DNA from: Pictodentalium vernedei
Lineage: Eukaryota; Mollusca; Scaphopoda; Dentaliida; Dentaliidae
Assembly: GCA_031216915.1 (NCBI GenBank)
Contig: CM062296.1
Span: forward strand, 792,376,823 to 792,440,822
DNA: 64,000 nt
Direction of reading: 5' to 3'
Shown here: positions 35,263-45,565 of the stretch, one piece after another
How the letters are laid out: every line of letters begins with the position of its first letter
Position numbering within the stretch: the first letter of the stretch is position 1
Notes under the pieces: generated by a model
Database searches by the model: none
What the model saw: only the letters and a program-made list of their open reading frames with translations
What the model was told of the DNA's origin: nothing
Position numbers and translations under genes: made by a program

Positions 35263-35639
35263 ATGTTAGTGATAAATAACAGGGGATAGCTTGATCTTAC
35301 GTCTACGGCGGATCGGGCATCGTGGATTCGATGATGCGATTTTTAACTCGTAACTTCACCGGCGATGCCGCAAAACAGATCGCCTTGAGCGCTCTCATAA
35401 TTGGGAAGAAGATGACGATCGCTGTGGATAAGAAAGCGGCGACCGAAGTGAGCAGTAGAATAGCTTCGGAAGCTGGCAAGAGAGGTGTCGATGCGTTGAT
35501 TAATAAATTGATAACTCAACCACCTGCCAAACGATCGAGAATTGAATCGAGACATTGGGGAGACTTCTATGACATCATACCGATACAAGACTCAGCTAAA
35601 ATGACGAAAGGAACGCGATTGAAAGTGATTTATAAATAA
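35263..35639 (+). pseudogene. Small basic GGSG protein 2, block A copy (5' damaged)
   Basis: Codons matching the block B start at 44218 begin at 35263 (MLVINNRG), but a TAG at 35287 and an indel separate them from the GGSGIVDSMMRFL segment. The later part stays open from 35322 to 35639. It is alanine/lysine-rich and helical, with KKAATEVSSRIASEAGKR, and ends in a basic tail. A CGA Arg codon at 35532-35534 corresponds to the premature TGA in the block B copy. Possibly a core or minor virion protein; the GGSG stretch resembles adenain-type cleavage sites. Confidence 0.65.
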
Positions 35640-35732
35640 AAAAAAACAAACTTTTTATAAATGATATATATAAAATAGAAATTAATAATAATAAAAAAAT
35701 AGAGAAAAAAAATACATAATTCAAAACATAGT

Positions 35733-35973
35733 TTAACCCTTTACCTAACATGAAAAGCAGACGACACTTGCAAAAATAAATCTTGATAACTAATTTTTTT
35801 CATCTTTTGTCTCAAAAACATAGGTTATGACCCCTCGTTGAAACGAGCTCGTTCCAACGAGGGGTCATAACCTATGTTTTTGAGACAAAAAATGAAAAAA
35901 TAAGGAAAATTAATTGGCGATTTTTGAGAATAGCGCTGGCCGGTTTTGGTCGTTACCATGGGTAAAGGGTTAA
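35733..35973. mobile_element. TTAA MITE, subfamily A, copy 3, inside the viral block
   Basis: TTAACCCTTTACCTAACATG to GGTAAAGGGTTAA between gene 2 and the ATPase. The central hairpin is shortened. It lies in the intergenic gap and so landed after the virus became resident. Confidence 0.85.
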
Positions 35974-35994
35974 AAAAAAAACTGGAGAAAAAAA

Positions 35995-36700
35995 ATGGAT
36001 ATCAAAGACATGTCTTGCAATGACGCGATGACCAAGAGGTCGAATGACGGGTTCTTTCCCAAGAGCATAAGAGGTCTGATAGTGGGAAAATCGAATTGCG
36101 GAAAGACCAATCTCTTCATGAATCCATTGTTGCGACCTGGTTGGTTGGATTACGACAGATTATTCGTTTTCGGCAAGAGTCTCTTTCAACCGGAATACAG
36201 ATTGCATCGAGAGTGCATGATACGTAAATTACCCAAGGACTTCATGTCGAGAATCTTCGACAATCGAGACGAATTCGAAGGACACGAGACTTTGAATATA
36301 TTGGAAGGAGCAGCAAGAGAATCGACTAAGAGAAACGTCGAGTGTTCGAACGTGGAATGTCTGTTTTACGAGAACGCCGCCGACGTTCCCGACCCCAGAC
36401 AGTTGAAGTCGGAGAATAAGAATCTCATGATCTTCGACGATCTGCTGTCGGAGAGACAGAATCGATGCGAGTTGTATTACGTTCGAGGACGTCACAGCAA
36501 CGTGGATTGTTTCTATCTGTCTCAGAATTATTTTCGACTGCCCAGACAGACGATAAGGCAGAATGCTAATTTTCTATGTCTCTTTCGTCGGGATCTCAAG
36601 AATCTCAATCACAACTATGGAGATCACGTGGCCAACGACATGAGCATTCAGGAGATTCTGTAAGAAGTTGTGGGACTTTGTACTTTTTTATTTTAGTATT
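35995..36700 (+). pseudogene. A32-like packaging ATPase, block A copy (3' truncated)
   Basis: Opens at 35995 with a Walker A GKSNCGKT at about residues 31-38 and a Walker B NLMIFDDLL followed by SQNYFRLPRQTIRQNAN. It resembles the block B ATPase throughout, but the frame ends at 36663 after DMSIQEIL. Recognisable but shifted sequence (GTGGGACTTTG) continues to about 36690, and the last ~50 codons are gone. The FtsK/HerA superfamily enzyme would power genome packaging into capsids. The NP in place of LL after the P-loop is another departure. Confidence 0.8.
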
Positions 36701-37450
36701 TTTTATTCTTTTTTTGTTTTGGTGAATTTTTTCCCCTTCACCAAATCGAATTCAGGCTGCCTGATGCATAATAACCTCTATCTACGGTGGAACTAGGCAA
36801 AGACTTGGGGAATATCCAAGGAACTACGTCGAGACTTGGAGAATATCCGAGGCGGCTTCCATCGCGCTACGCCCGTAAACTATCAAATATGCAAAACCAG
36901 TACAGCCCCACAACGCGACTATTCTAAATTAGAAATCATTTGTTTTGCTTGTTTTGTTTTGTTTTGTTTTTGTTTTTTTTTGGGGGGGGGGCTGAACTGT
37001 AGCCCTGTGCAGGACAAATTGCGAATTGTCTTGTGCCGGTCCAGTTCTGGCTACGCGTGAACGCGACCAACCTAGATTAGAATTTATTCGTTTGGGAGGA
37101 GAACCCCAAGCAGGTGTGTGGGGGGCAGTAATGGGGGGCGGCGGAGACAAGCCTGGAGTAACCTTAATTTTACTAGCAGCTCCCAGCGTACAATTACTCA
37201 ATTAATATCTTGACACCTCCTGGGTTCCTGCGAGCTAGCAACCCCTTATTATGAAAACCTGGTTTATTCACACAACACTCTAAAGCAGGCCAATGTTTAT
37301 TTGGGCGATTATACACCATTATTCGAGTGTGACTGGATTCGAAAGTCACACCTCTCTCAAAACATAATGTCATCAGAAGAATGACCAGTAAATATTTTTA
37401 ACCCGGCCCTTTATTCTACAAATGTATAAAAGAAGGATCACTTGTAGATT
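36701..37450. other. Post-viral junction and low-complexity DNA, no gene
   Basis: Contains (GTTTT)n and G9 tracts at 36945-36990. No convincing viral or host coding sequence. The right end of block A was not identified here. Confidence 0.4.
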
Positions 37451-37451
37451 T

Positions 37452-37760
37452 ATTTTTTTATTTATTTATTTATTTATTAGGGTTTAACGACACATTAACA
37501 GCCAGGGTCATATCATGTCGGTGACAGTTTTACGGGTGGAGGAAGCCGGAGTACCCGGAGAGAACCACCGAGCAACGACGAGCAGCTGTCAGCTCTCCAA
37601 CATCGTAACACTGAACTCTGCACCGCGGCACAGGCAGGGTTAGATTGGCTGAAGACATGCGCACCATCGACGTGCAGTACGCCTTAGTACACATCTTCAT
37701 TGTGCCCCCATGTGGGCAATCGAGGTGAAGTGCCTTGCCCAAGGACACAACGCGGGAGCG
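37452..37760 (-). mobile_element. tRNA-derived SINE, family 1, truncated copy
   Basis: TTTA tail at 37450-37480, body with GGAGTACCCGGAGAGAACC; the tRNA-like head is replaced by unrelated sequence after about 37760. Confidence 0.75.
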
Positions 37761-38204
37761 CGAATCACTTGCAGATACATGTAGTTTTATTTCTGAAGAG
37801 ATGTATATATCGATATATATTAAGTGAAATTAACTACTTTGTGTTAAGTGGATATTTTCTGCATAGATGTTATTCATGTTTCTTTAGAATTATACATATA
37901 CTGGATCAATTACTTTTATAATTTTGTCAAATTGCCGTCATGCTCGGGAGATTATTGCCTTCTAAGCGGTTTTCATTTTTGAACTTATTCATATTTCGTT
38001 ATGTTAAGTGCCGAACCAATGTATACCGCGTCATGGGAACGTACAAGTTAGCGTCACGCTAATCCTAATTGTTAATGAGAATTAAAAAAAAATGTTCGAG
38101 ATGGGCGTACGTCTTACAGGTCGATCTATTGCCTGGCAAGTGGCTGCCTAGCTCCTAATCACGAACCCAGTTATAAAACCACCGTTTCATATCTTCCTTG
38201 GGTG
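37761..38204. other. Non-coding intronic DNA of the right paralogue
   Basis: No gene or repeat recognised. Confidence 0.4.
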
Positions 38205-39104
38205 GAAAGGTGCTGGACTGCACCAATTTTGGGGGTCCCAGGGTGAACGCAATAGGGGGCCCACCGGCAATTTTCCCGGTGGACCATACGGCCAGTCCGC
38301 CTCTGGTTACAAACGGCCAAAGCCACAGATAAAATACTCGAAATCTACTATCACAGGGTATAACATTTCCAACTGACTTCGGTCTGAATCTTAAAATTTC
38401 CAACTATTGAAATCTTGGCTGGGACTGGGGGATGAGAGCTCCCCCCCCCCCCCCCCCAATCCGCCGTCGCCACTTCTCTATCTATACAGGCATCAACAAC
38501 TCAACTAGAAACCACTGACAAACTACTTGGCTTTCTGTGATGACAAATTTTGAATACAAAAATCCTGTATATGCGTTGAAGGCTCATAAAATTAATCAGA
38601 CACCAAGCAAGTATGTTTAATACTCAAAGGCGTGGGTGACGTTAAGTGATATAATGTACTAAAATGTCGATAAGGCCTAAAACGTTAAAAATATGTTTCT
38701 CAGGTCCTCCCGCATGGTCCGTTTGGCTTCCGCATGCTCTCTTTTTATTACCAGTGCAAACTGTAAAAAATAAAAATTGAATGGTTGATGACAAATATTT
38801 TTCCAAAGTTAATAAAATTGACAAATATGACTATTGAGTGCAACAAGACTTTGCAATACTTTTGCAATGTGAAGCCTTCTTGCCCTCAAGGGACGAAATA
38901 CACCACCACTCATGCTATTCTGTAGATTATGAGGCCTAAAACATAACACAAACCAAGAACATGAAGTTTTGATGGCAAAGGAATAATTACAAAATAAAAA
39001 ATAAAATTATCACCCGACCGCCTACATGCAATTTTACAAGCAATGGGCCGAGAAGCAGATCTACTTTGTGGGGCCTAACTGTTTGTTTTTTATTGTATTG
39101 ACAG

Positions 39105-39233
39105 GTTTAATTGGACAGCATTGTCTTTTCTCTCATGATTGCACTGTGCCCAATGCTGAGTGCAGGAAAGAAGGTTTCTGTGGATGTGTTGTGGGATACA
39201 GCTTCCAGTCCGAGACACATACTTGTGAAACAG
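39105..39233 (+). CDS. EGF/EB-like exon (right paralogue)
   Basis: A 129-nt exon between a T-rich tract ending GACAG and a GTAATAG donor, both phase 1. It encodes a cysteine-rich module with HDCTVPNAECR and GFCGCVVGYSF, differing from the left paralogue at a few residues. It can be read in frame after exon 32778-33285. Later exons are not seen; the gene would continue past or through the viral blocks. Confidence 0.75.
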
Positions 39234-39389
39234 GTAATAGTAAACGTTTTTATTTTTATTTTGTAGACCTAGTTGCCCAAGTTTCTACCATAGCTTGTTG
39301 TTTTGCATTCTTTATTTTGAGTCGACATGCTTTCAAAACAGAACGAGTGAAGAAAACAATATGTTTCCAGCCCTCCCTGATAACGTAAA

Positions 39390-40075
39390 CAGGGGCGGCG
39401 GAACGATTTTCAAGGGGGGGGGGGGGGGGGGGCGGGGGGGATGGGGGTGGCTGGATCGGATGATGGATGGTCGTCGGTATGATGGGCCGACCGTGATTCG
39501 GCCCATCGTACGAAAATTTTAAATTCCAGGTCCCCAAACCCCCATTTCCATGCATCTGAGTGGATATTTTGAGATTTTTCAGATGTATTTGAAAGACTTC
39601 ACACTTTAAGAGCCATTAAAAACGTCGGTAAAGCATACAGGTGAGGTCTATTTATCAGCTTTGGTCGTAACGACAAAAACTGATAAATAGACATCACCTG
39701 TATGCTTTACCAAACGTTGACAACAATTATACTATCTGTGGATTATCTTGTCTTGGGGTGGATTTGGTACTTGATTGTCTGTATGATTACGATAGATTTT
39801 AGTTAACCGATTTTTTAACAGACTGTATACATTCTAGCGTTTGCTGCCACTTACTGCAAAAATGATCCGAAATCCATCGAAACTGAACCAGTACGAGAGA
39901 AACATAGCTGTCGAAAATATGAGGGAGGCCCTGGATCCGCCTTTTGTTTCACCAATCACTGGTTGTGTTAAAATATATGCATACAAAAACATGACCTGGC
40001 AAAAAAAGTGTGGGGTGCAGTGCGGAAGCCCCCCCCCCCCCCCCCCCCCCAAACCCCACGGTTCCGCGGTCCCTG
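39390..40075. mobile_element. hAT-like element with 5-bp duplication GTAAA
   Basis: Begins CAGGGGCGGCGGAAC and ends GTTCCGCGGTCCCTG, flanked by GTAAA at 39385-39389 and 40076-40080. The left arm shows the empty site (complement GTGAA at 1706-1710). G and C tracts sit just inside both ends. A foldback at 39615-39715 (GCATACAGGTGAGGTCTATT) occupies the middle. No transposase. Confidence 0.8.
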
Positions 40076-40273
40076 GTAAAAGGGAAAACTACAATTTACA
40101 TTGATACGGCCTTCATCTTTATCACGGTACACAGACGACCGCCATGATCCAGATCAACGGTAAATTGGGGAGCACCGAGACATGACGACGAGTCCACAGA
40201 CCTGTCAGAGAAGTGTTTATAAAAGATGAAAAGTATAAAGAACAACACAAATTTGAAGACGATCAGAAATTAT

Positions 40274-40440
40274 TTAACCCTTTGCATAGTCTGAACTTGA
40301 CGGTCAGCTCCACCCGGAAAGCCTTTAAAATATTTTATTGTATGTTTCCACTTTTGCCTTGAAAACATGGCATATGAACCCTACTTGGCACAAGCTGGTC
40401 GAACTCGTTCCACTGGGGCGTCATATGTTATGTTATTGAT
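40274..40440. mobile_element. Partial TTAA MITE, subfamily D
   Basis: TTAACCCTTTGCATAGTC with a decayed GAGCTCGTT-like core; orthologous to 1355-1500. Confidence 0.6.
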
Positions 40441-41224
40441 GGATGTGAAAATGATTGGATCTTAAACATTTTATAATGCAAAGATCATCGAGCATGTAGG
40501 GTTGGATCTCCCAAATTTTGGGTATTAAAGATGGGAAAACACACGCAGCATGTAAATTTAAGGGTGTCACATTAGATTACATTAATTCACAGAAAGATAA
40601 TTTTGAATCCATGATTAAATGTGCTCAGGTGAGAGAAAAAAACGTACAAATTGAGCATTGAATATACACATAGAATTAAAGGTAATAAGGAGAGACAAGT
40701 TACAAGGGAAACACAAAACAAAGCAAAATATTCAGATCTATTTATACTAAACATTATGATGTATATAAATATGACAGACTCCCCTATGGGTATAAAAAGA
40801 CATTTTAGTTTTAGAGAAATGTCATTTCTACTTTGAACATGGAAAAGGAAATACATCTTTTAGAGAACAAGATCAAACGCAAGGCAGAAGAGACTGCAAA
40901 ATTTTCTATTGCAATCCCCACAGGACTACTCGTTTCCTATAAGTTATTCAGGGTTCAGGGCTGACATTCCAGGAACAGGATGTGTGTGGGAATTCGTGAA
41001 GTTTGCCGGGAATGGGGCTCTTATGTTAAATTCTTGTCCTTGGAGTATCAGTACCCACTACATACTCCACTTTCGAGAGCTGGAGTGGCCGTCATCCTAC
41101 CACCTAATGACAACCCTGTTATCAAATGTTTAATGTGTCACCTTATAAACACGAAATATGTTGCAAATATCTTTCCATATCTTCTGTCGCGATAGATAAG
41201 AGGCCATATATCTCGGCATTATGC
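40441..41224. other. Non-coding DNA, no gene recognised
   Basis: ORFs of 60-90 codons on both strands overlap and show no family signature. Confidence 0.4.
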
Positions 41225-41460
41225 ATTAACCCTTTGAACCCACAGGGCCGCCTTGTCGGTCCAGGATCGTGATACCCAACTTTTACGAAATTTCACAGAA
41301 GTGGGTAGAAATTGCGGATTCAGTATCACTTGTACACGATTTTCTACATGTACACGTACATGGATGTACACCTCCATCAGTGTTAAAATCGTGTACAAGT
41401 ACATAAACTGTCGTTTTTCATGGTGATACAGAATCCGCCATTGGTTTTGAGACTCTCAGA
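41225..41460. mobile_element. TTAA-type foldback related to MITE subfamily C
   Basis: TTAACCCTTTGAACCCAC at the left. The hairpin CTTGTACACGATTTT pairs with AAAATCGTGTACAAG at about 41330-41402, with GGATTCAGTATCAC and its complement further out. The right TTAA is not clear. Confidence 0.6.
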
Positions 41461-41830
41461 TCGCACTTTTAACGTTCAAATACCCGTTGGCGAACGCGCA
41501 CATCAACACATCGCTCAAGAGTGAAAAAAATGTACGAAATTTTAAGAAAATATAATTAAAAAATTGTTCTCTACGTTCCCATCGCGGATTAGACCATCGA
41601 TCCATCGTTGGTGAACGCGAGCAAAAAACGTTTTGCGGATTCTGTATCAGCATCAAAAGTAGTTTGCGGATTCTGTATCACCGAAGTAGGTATACGTTCA
41701 CCAATGGGTATTTGAACGGTTAAAGCGGGATCCGATCGGGGAAACCCATTTGCGGATTCTAGATCAGGAAATCGACCTCTGTACGGTACATGGAAAAAGG
41801 TGATACTGAACCCGCAAACCACTGCCACGT
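41300..41830. repeat. Iterated GCGGATTCTGTATCAC motif, both orientations
   Basis: About six imperfect copies at roughly 41307, 41424 (inverted), 41632, 41660, 41751 and 41797 (inverted), in the leader of viral block B. Spacing is irregular, so it is not a simple tandem repeat. Confidence 0.6.
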
Positions 41831-41930
41831 TCCCGATCGTGTTTGGAACGGTATAGGGTGTGATTTGATCAGTGAAAAAAAAACGATTTGCCGATTCATC
41901 TCTTGAGTTTTGTGAAATAAAAGGTTTTCG

Positions 41931-42660
41931 TTCAAAAGAGTCGATTATAAAATTGAATCTGTAAAAAATAGACATTCATGTTTTTGTTTTGGTGTGAATG
42001 AAGGTTTTCGTTCAAAAGAGTCGACTATAAAATTGAATCTGTAAAAATAGACATTCATGTTTTGTTTTGGTATGAATGAAAGGTTGTTCGTTTACATTGA
42101 AAAAAAATTGAGTTTAGAAAATAAGAAAAAACCGAAGGTAGAAACTGACACTCATGTTTTTGTTCTGGTGTGAATGAAGGTTTTCATTCAAAAGAGTCGA
42201 CTATAAAATTGAATCTGTAAAAATAGACATTTATGTTTTGTTTTGGTGTGAATGAAGGTTTTTCGTTTACATTGAAAAAAAAATTGAGTTTAGAAAATTA
42301 GAAAAAAATCGGAGGTAAAACTGACACTCATGTTTTTGTTCTGGTGTGAATGAAGGTTTTCGTTCAAAAGAGTCAACTATAAAATTGAATCTGTAAAAAA
42401 TAGACATTCATGTTTTGTTTCAATGTAAACGAAAAAAATTGAGTTTAGAAAAATTAGAAAAAATCGCAGGTAAAAATCGTTTGTTTACGTTTTGTCACTG
42501 CGAATTTTGTGAAATAAATGTTAATAAAACACTTTATAGAATTGTTTCATTCAAATAAAAATAGTTCGTAGAATTGACATTCATGTTTTTGTTCTGGTGT
42601 GAATGAAGGTTTTCGTTTAATGGGTCGTTTTAATAATAGATAATAAAAGCGCATTTTTCC
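41931..42660 (+). repeat. Tandem repeats upstream of viral block B
   Basis: Units of about 60-170 bp share GAAGGTTTTCGTTCAAAAGA, TATAAAATTGAATCTGTAAA and GACATTCATGTTTTTGTT. Five or more copies. They lie between the iterated motif and the first viral gene. Confidence 0.85.
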
Positions 42661-42699
42661 ACTCAATTAGGTTTAAGAGGTAAATTTTTAATATATTCG

Positions 42700-42970
42700 T
42701 GATAATGTTCGGAGATATGAATGAACCCTTTTTAACAGCTGTAATTATTCTCAAACGCGTTCAATCAGAAACCGGTTTCTTATGCACTAAAACTTTCAAA
42801 CTTTTCCAAAGTTCTCCAGTTCGTCACTGAGTGAATAATCTGAGATATGAATGAACCCTTTTAACAGATGTAATTATTCTCAAACGCGTTAAATCAGAAA
42901 CCGGTTTCTTATACACTAAAACTTTCAAACTTTTTCAAAGTTCACCAGTTCGTCACTGAGTGAATAATCG
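42700..42970 (+). repeat. Two-copy direct repeat, ~130 bp
   Basis: GAGATATGAATGAACCC, TTCTCAAACGCGTT and CCAGTTCGTCACTGAGTGAA occur in order twice (from about 42713 and 42842) with few differences. The unit is immediately upstream of the block B genes. Confidence 0.85.
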
Positions 42971-43179
42971 GTGATGCGATTTTTAACGCGTTCGAAGGCA
43001 AAACGCATTTATAGAGGTTTTATCATGTAAAATGTTTTTCCTCAACTGGTTTTTAGTTATTATATTAAAGACAGAAGATTTTTATTTACTTAAAACATAA
43101 AAAATAATTATACATTTAATTTTGAAAATAATAAATAACTCACCATTAGCATACTCCAAAGAAATATTAATAATTTAAA

Positions 43180-44073
43180 ATGAAAAAAATGTTTTTACAC
43201 GCAGATGCCAAACGTAGAGATCAGATTGTAAATGAATATGAACGTGCGAAGAAGAGCATTCGACGTCTTGGAGAGATGAAACTCAGACGCGAAACCACAA
43301 AAATATTTAAACCCGTGACGGAGGTTCAAGAGCGAAGCAAGAAGGAGATAGTTGAAGAATTGAGACCCATAAAAGAGAGTTCTTTGAGAATGGGTTCGTC
43401 GCCTGGTAGTTTTAGAAAACAGTATTGCTTTCAATCTACACCGGATTACGCTCCCATGGGAATCGAAACCGGCGTGAGCGAGAGCGACGATACAGCTTCG
43501 ACTAACACCACTGATAGCGTCGCGTCGTCCGAGGATGGTGGTAAGAGAGATCTATTGTATGGAATTTATAAGGATTCGGATGGTAGAACTTTTGTGGGCG
43601 ACACAGAAGTGGAAATGGATGATGATGAATTAATCGTCGGTTCGAATAAGTATAAAATAACTGATGGACTGCACAAATTGCTCCTTTTCGACAGGCCTGG
43701 AGGTTACATGGAACAGGATTTCGACAATTACGGCGACATTCTGGTTCAGACCCACGCCATGAAGAGAAATAACGATGCCGGAGAAACGAGACCCAAAGCC
43801 AATAGAGGTTACAAGTGGACGAAGGTGGTGAAACCCATATGGGATATGAATAAGAAGTTCAACGAGTCGAGAACCGGGAAAGGAGTGAGAACCACTTTTC
43901 TTCCGAGCGATTCTAACGCTCTGTTACAGAGATTGAGATTGTTGATGACAAGTAGACGCGCTGGTAACACAGGATTACATAATGAGATAGTTAGCATATG
44001 TAACGAATTGTTACGACAGAAGGTTTTTAATAAAAACCATTATAAAAGGCTGATGAACGAATTGAAGGATTGA
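43180..44073 (+). CDS. Conserved virion-type protein 1, block B copy (intact)
   Basis: 297 codons with no internal break. The second methionine at 43189 (MFLHADAK) matches the block A start and is the likelier initiation site. Basic helical N-terminus with KPVTEVQERSKKEIVEEL, acidic Ser/Thr-rich middle (about residues 85-130), and conserved C-terminal half with YGDILVQTHAMK, RTGKGVRTTFLP and LRLLMTSRRAGN. Function not known to me. Its place directly ahead of the small GGSG protein and packaging ATPase, repeated in block A, argues for a conserved virion or morphogenesis role. Confidence 0.75.
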   Translation: MKKMFLHADAKRRDQIVNEYERAKKSIRRLGEMKLRRETTKIFKPVTEVQERSKKEIVEELRPIKESSLRMGSSPGSFRKQYCFQSTPDYAPMGIETGVSESDDTASTNTTDSVASSEDGGKRDLLYGIYKDSDGRTFVGDTEVEMDDDELIVGSNKYKITDGLHKLLLFDRPGGYMEQDFDNYGDILVQTHAMKRNNDAGETRPKANRGYKWTKVVKPIWDMNKKFNESRTGKGVRTTFLPSDSNALLQRLRLLMTSRRAGNTGLHNEIVSICNELLRQKVFNKNHYKRLMNELKD

Positions 44074-44217
44074 TGTATATAATAAGTAGAGAGAAATAAA
44101 CAAACAAACAAAAAATATATAAAATAATAACAGTAAATTTTACACTAGAATAATAAAAGTATTTAAACAACAAACGAATTACCAGTGAAAAACAAAAATA
44201 TATTATAAAATAAAAAT

Positions 44218-44598
44218 ATGTTGGTGATAAAGAACAGGGGATACGTCAGAACTTACGTTCAAGGCGGTTCTGGCATCGTCGATTCTATAATGCGAGCGTT
44301 CACGAGTGATGCAGGTAGAAAACTCGCATCGACCGCGTTTGAAGTCGGTAAGAAGACAGCTTTGGATTCTGGTAAGAAAGCCGCTTCCGAAGCCAGTGGT
44401 AGGATAGCTTCTGTGGCTGGCAAGAGGGCAGCTGACGCATTGATTGACAAGTTGATCAGTCCACCGGCGAAGTGAGCTACGTTAGAGCGAACGCCGGAAA
44501 GTTGGAAAGATTTTAAGGATGCTGTGGTACCCATACAAGATTTAGCCAAAATGACGAGTGGATCTGGATTGAAGAGAACTCGCGATGGTGTAATATAA
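44218..44598 (+). pseudogene. Small basic GGSG protein 2, block B copy (internal TGA)
   Basis: Start MLVIKNRGYVRTYVQGGSG at 44218. The frame stops at TGA 44473-44475 right after PPAK, then continues open in the same frame to TAA at 44596-44598 with residues matching block A (PIQDLAKM). The homologous codon in block A is CGA, so a single CGA-to-TGA transition explains the break. The middle is an amphipathic Ala/Lys helix. Possibly a core protein; VQGGSG looks like an adenain-type cleavage site. Confidence 0.7.
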
Positions 44599-44684
44599 AT
44601 AAATAATAATATTAAAAACTGAGTTTGAAAAAAATATAAAATTGTGTTTGAAAAAATCTAAAATAACAAAAAAAGAAAACAAAG

Positions 44685-45497
44685 ATGAACATTAAAGATA
44701 TGTCTTGGAACGACGCCGCGACCAAGAGGTCGAATAACGAGTGGTTTCCCAAAAGCATAACAGGCTTGATAGTGGGAAAATCAAATTGTGGGAAGACCAA
44801 TCTGTTGATGAATCTGTTGTTGCGACCCGACTGGTTGGATTACGACAGATTGTTTGTGTTTGGCAAGAGCTTGTTTCAACCCAAATACAGATTGCTTCGA
44901 GAGTGCATGGATCGTAGATTGCCCAAGGACGTCATAGCCAGAATCTTTGACAATAGAGAGGAATTCGACAAAAGTGAAGCTCCTCTTTCGACCATTTTGG
45001 ACGGTGCCGCGATGGAATTGATGAAGAGAAATTCATCTTTGAACGTCAAGTGTCGATTTTATGAGAACGCTAGCGACGTTCCGGATCCTAGAGAATTGAA
45101 ATTGGAAGATAAGAATCTCATGATTTTCGACGATCTGCTTTTGGAGAGACAGAACCGATGCGAATCGTATTACGTTAGGGGTCGTCACAGCAACGTGGAC
45201 TGTTTCTACCTGTCGCAGAATTATTTTCGATTGCCCAGACAGACGATAAGGGAGAACGCTAATTTACTGTGTCTCTTTCGCCAAGATCTCAAGAATCTCA
45301 ATCACATCTACGGCGATCACGTCGCAAACGACATGAGCGTGGCGGAATTTAGGAGATTCTGCAAGAGGGTTTGGGATGGAGGACTTTACAATTTCGTCGT
45401 GATTGATTTGACTAGCGAATTTAATCGCGGAAAATATCGGTGCGGATTTGACAAGTTTTATGTTTCTGATGATAATAAGATAGAGCGTGAAAAATAA
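44685..45497 (+). CDS. A32-like DNA-packaging ATPase
   Basis: 270 codons, intact. Walker A GKSNCGKT at residues 31-38; Walker B NLMIFDD ending at Asp149-Asp150; a downstream polar motif SQNYFRLPRQTIRENAN fits the FtsK/HerA superfamily sensor region. This family in Polintons, adintoviruses and giant viruses drives genome translocation into the capsid. It follows the GGSG protein by about 90 bp and precedes the penton-like gene. It appears full length for the family and could be functional as read. Confidence 0.85.
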   Translation: MNIKDMSWNDAATKRSNNEWFPKSITGLIVGKSNCGKTNLLMNLLLRPDWLDYDRLFVFGKSLFQPKYRLLRECMDRRLPKDVIARIFDNREEFDKSEAPLSTILDGAAMELMKRNSSLNVKCRFYENASDVPDPRELKLEDKNLMIFDDLLLERQNRCESYYVRGRHSNVDCFYLSQNYFRLPRQTIRENANLLCLFRQDLKNLNHIYGDHVANDMSVAEFRRFCKRVWDGGLYNFVVIDLTSEFNRGKYRCGFDKFYVSDDNKIEREK

Positions 45498-45565
45498 AAT
45501 TAGAAAATAATAAATCTTCAAATAATTTAGTTTTGAAAAAAAAAATAAAAATAAAATTAAATATA

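Larger units (their letters stand above)
33421..36700 (+). mobile_element. Viral block A: 5' end of a Polinton/adintovirus-like insertion
   Basis: Host homology to the left arm stops at 33420 and the next bases are AGTAGGGGTATATGG, an AG start like that of the two miniature elements. The block then carries two small virion-type genes and an ATPase in the same order as block B, and fades out near 36700. Leader 33421-34288 is non-coding, with a short (GT)n tract and a duplicated GGCGATAATG/GGCAATAATG motif. I did not find the matching right terminus or target duplication, so the boundary is inference. Confidence 0.65.
38315..40400. repeat. Inverted-duplication arm around the right EGF exon
   Basis: Partner of 1355-2735. 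It includes a C tract at about 38441-38457 where the left arm has a GGGG-rich stretch, and the arm-specific hAT insertion at 39390-40075. Confidence 0.75.

Noticed and set aside
41589-41975. 128-codon minus-strand ORF
   Set aside because: It overlaps the iterated motif region, initiates in low-complexity sequence and shows no family; its apparent repeats come from the DNA motif.
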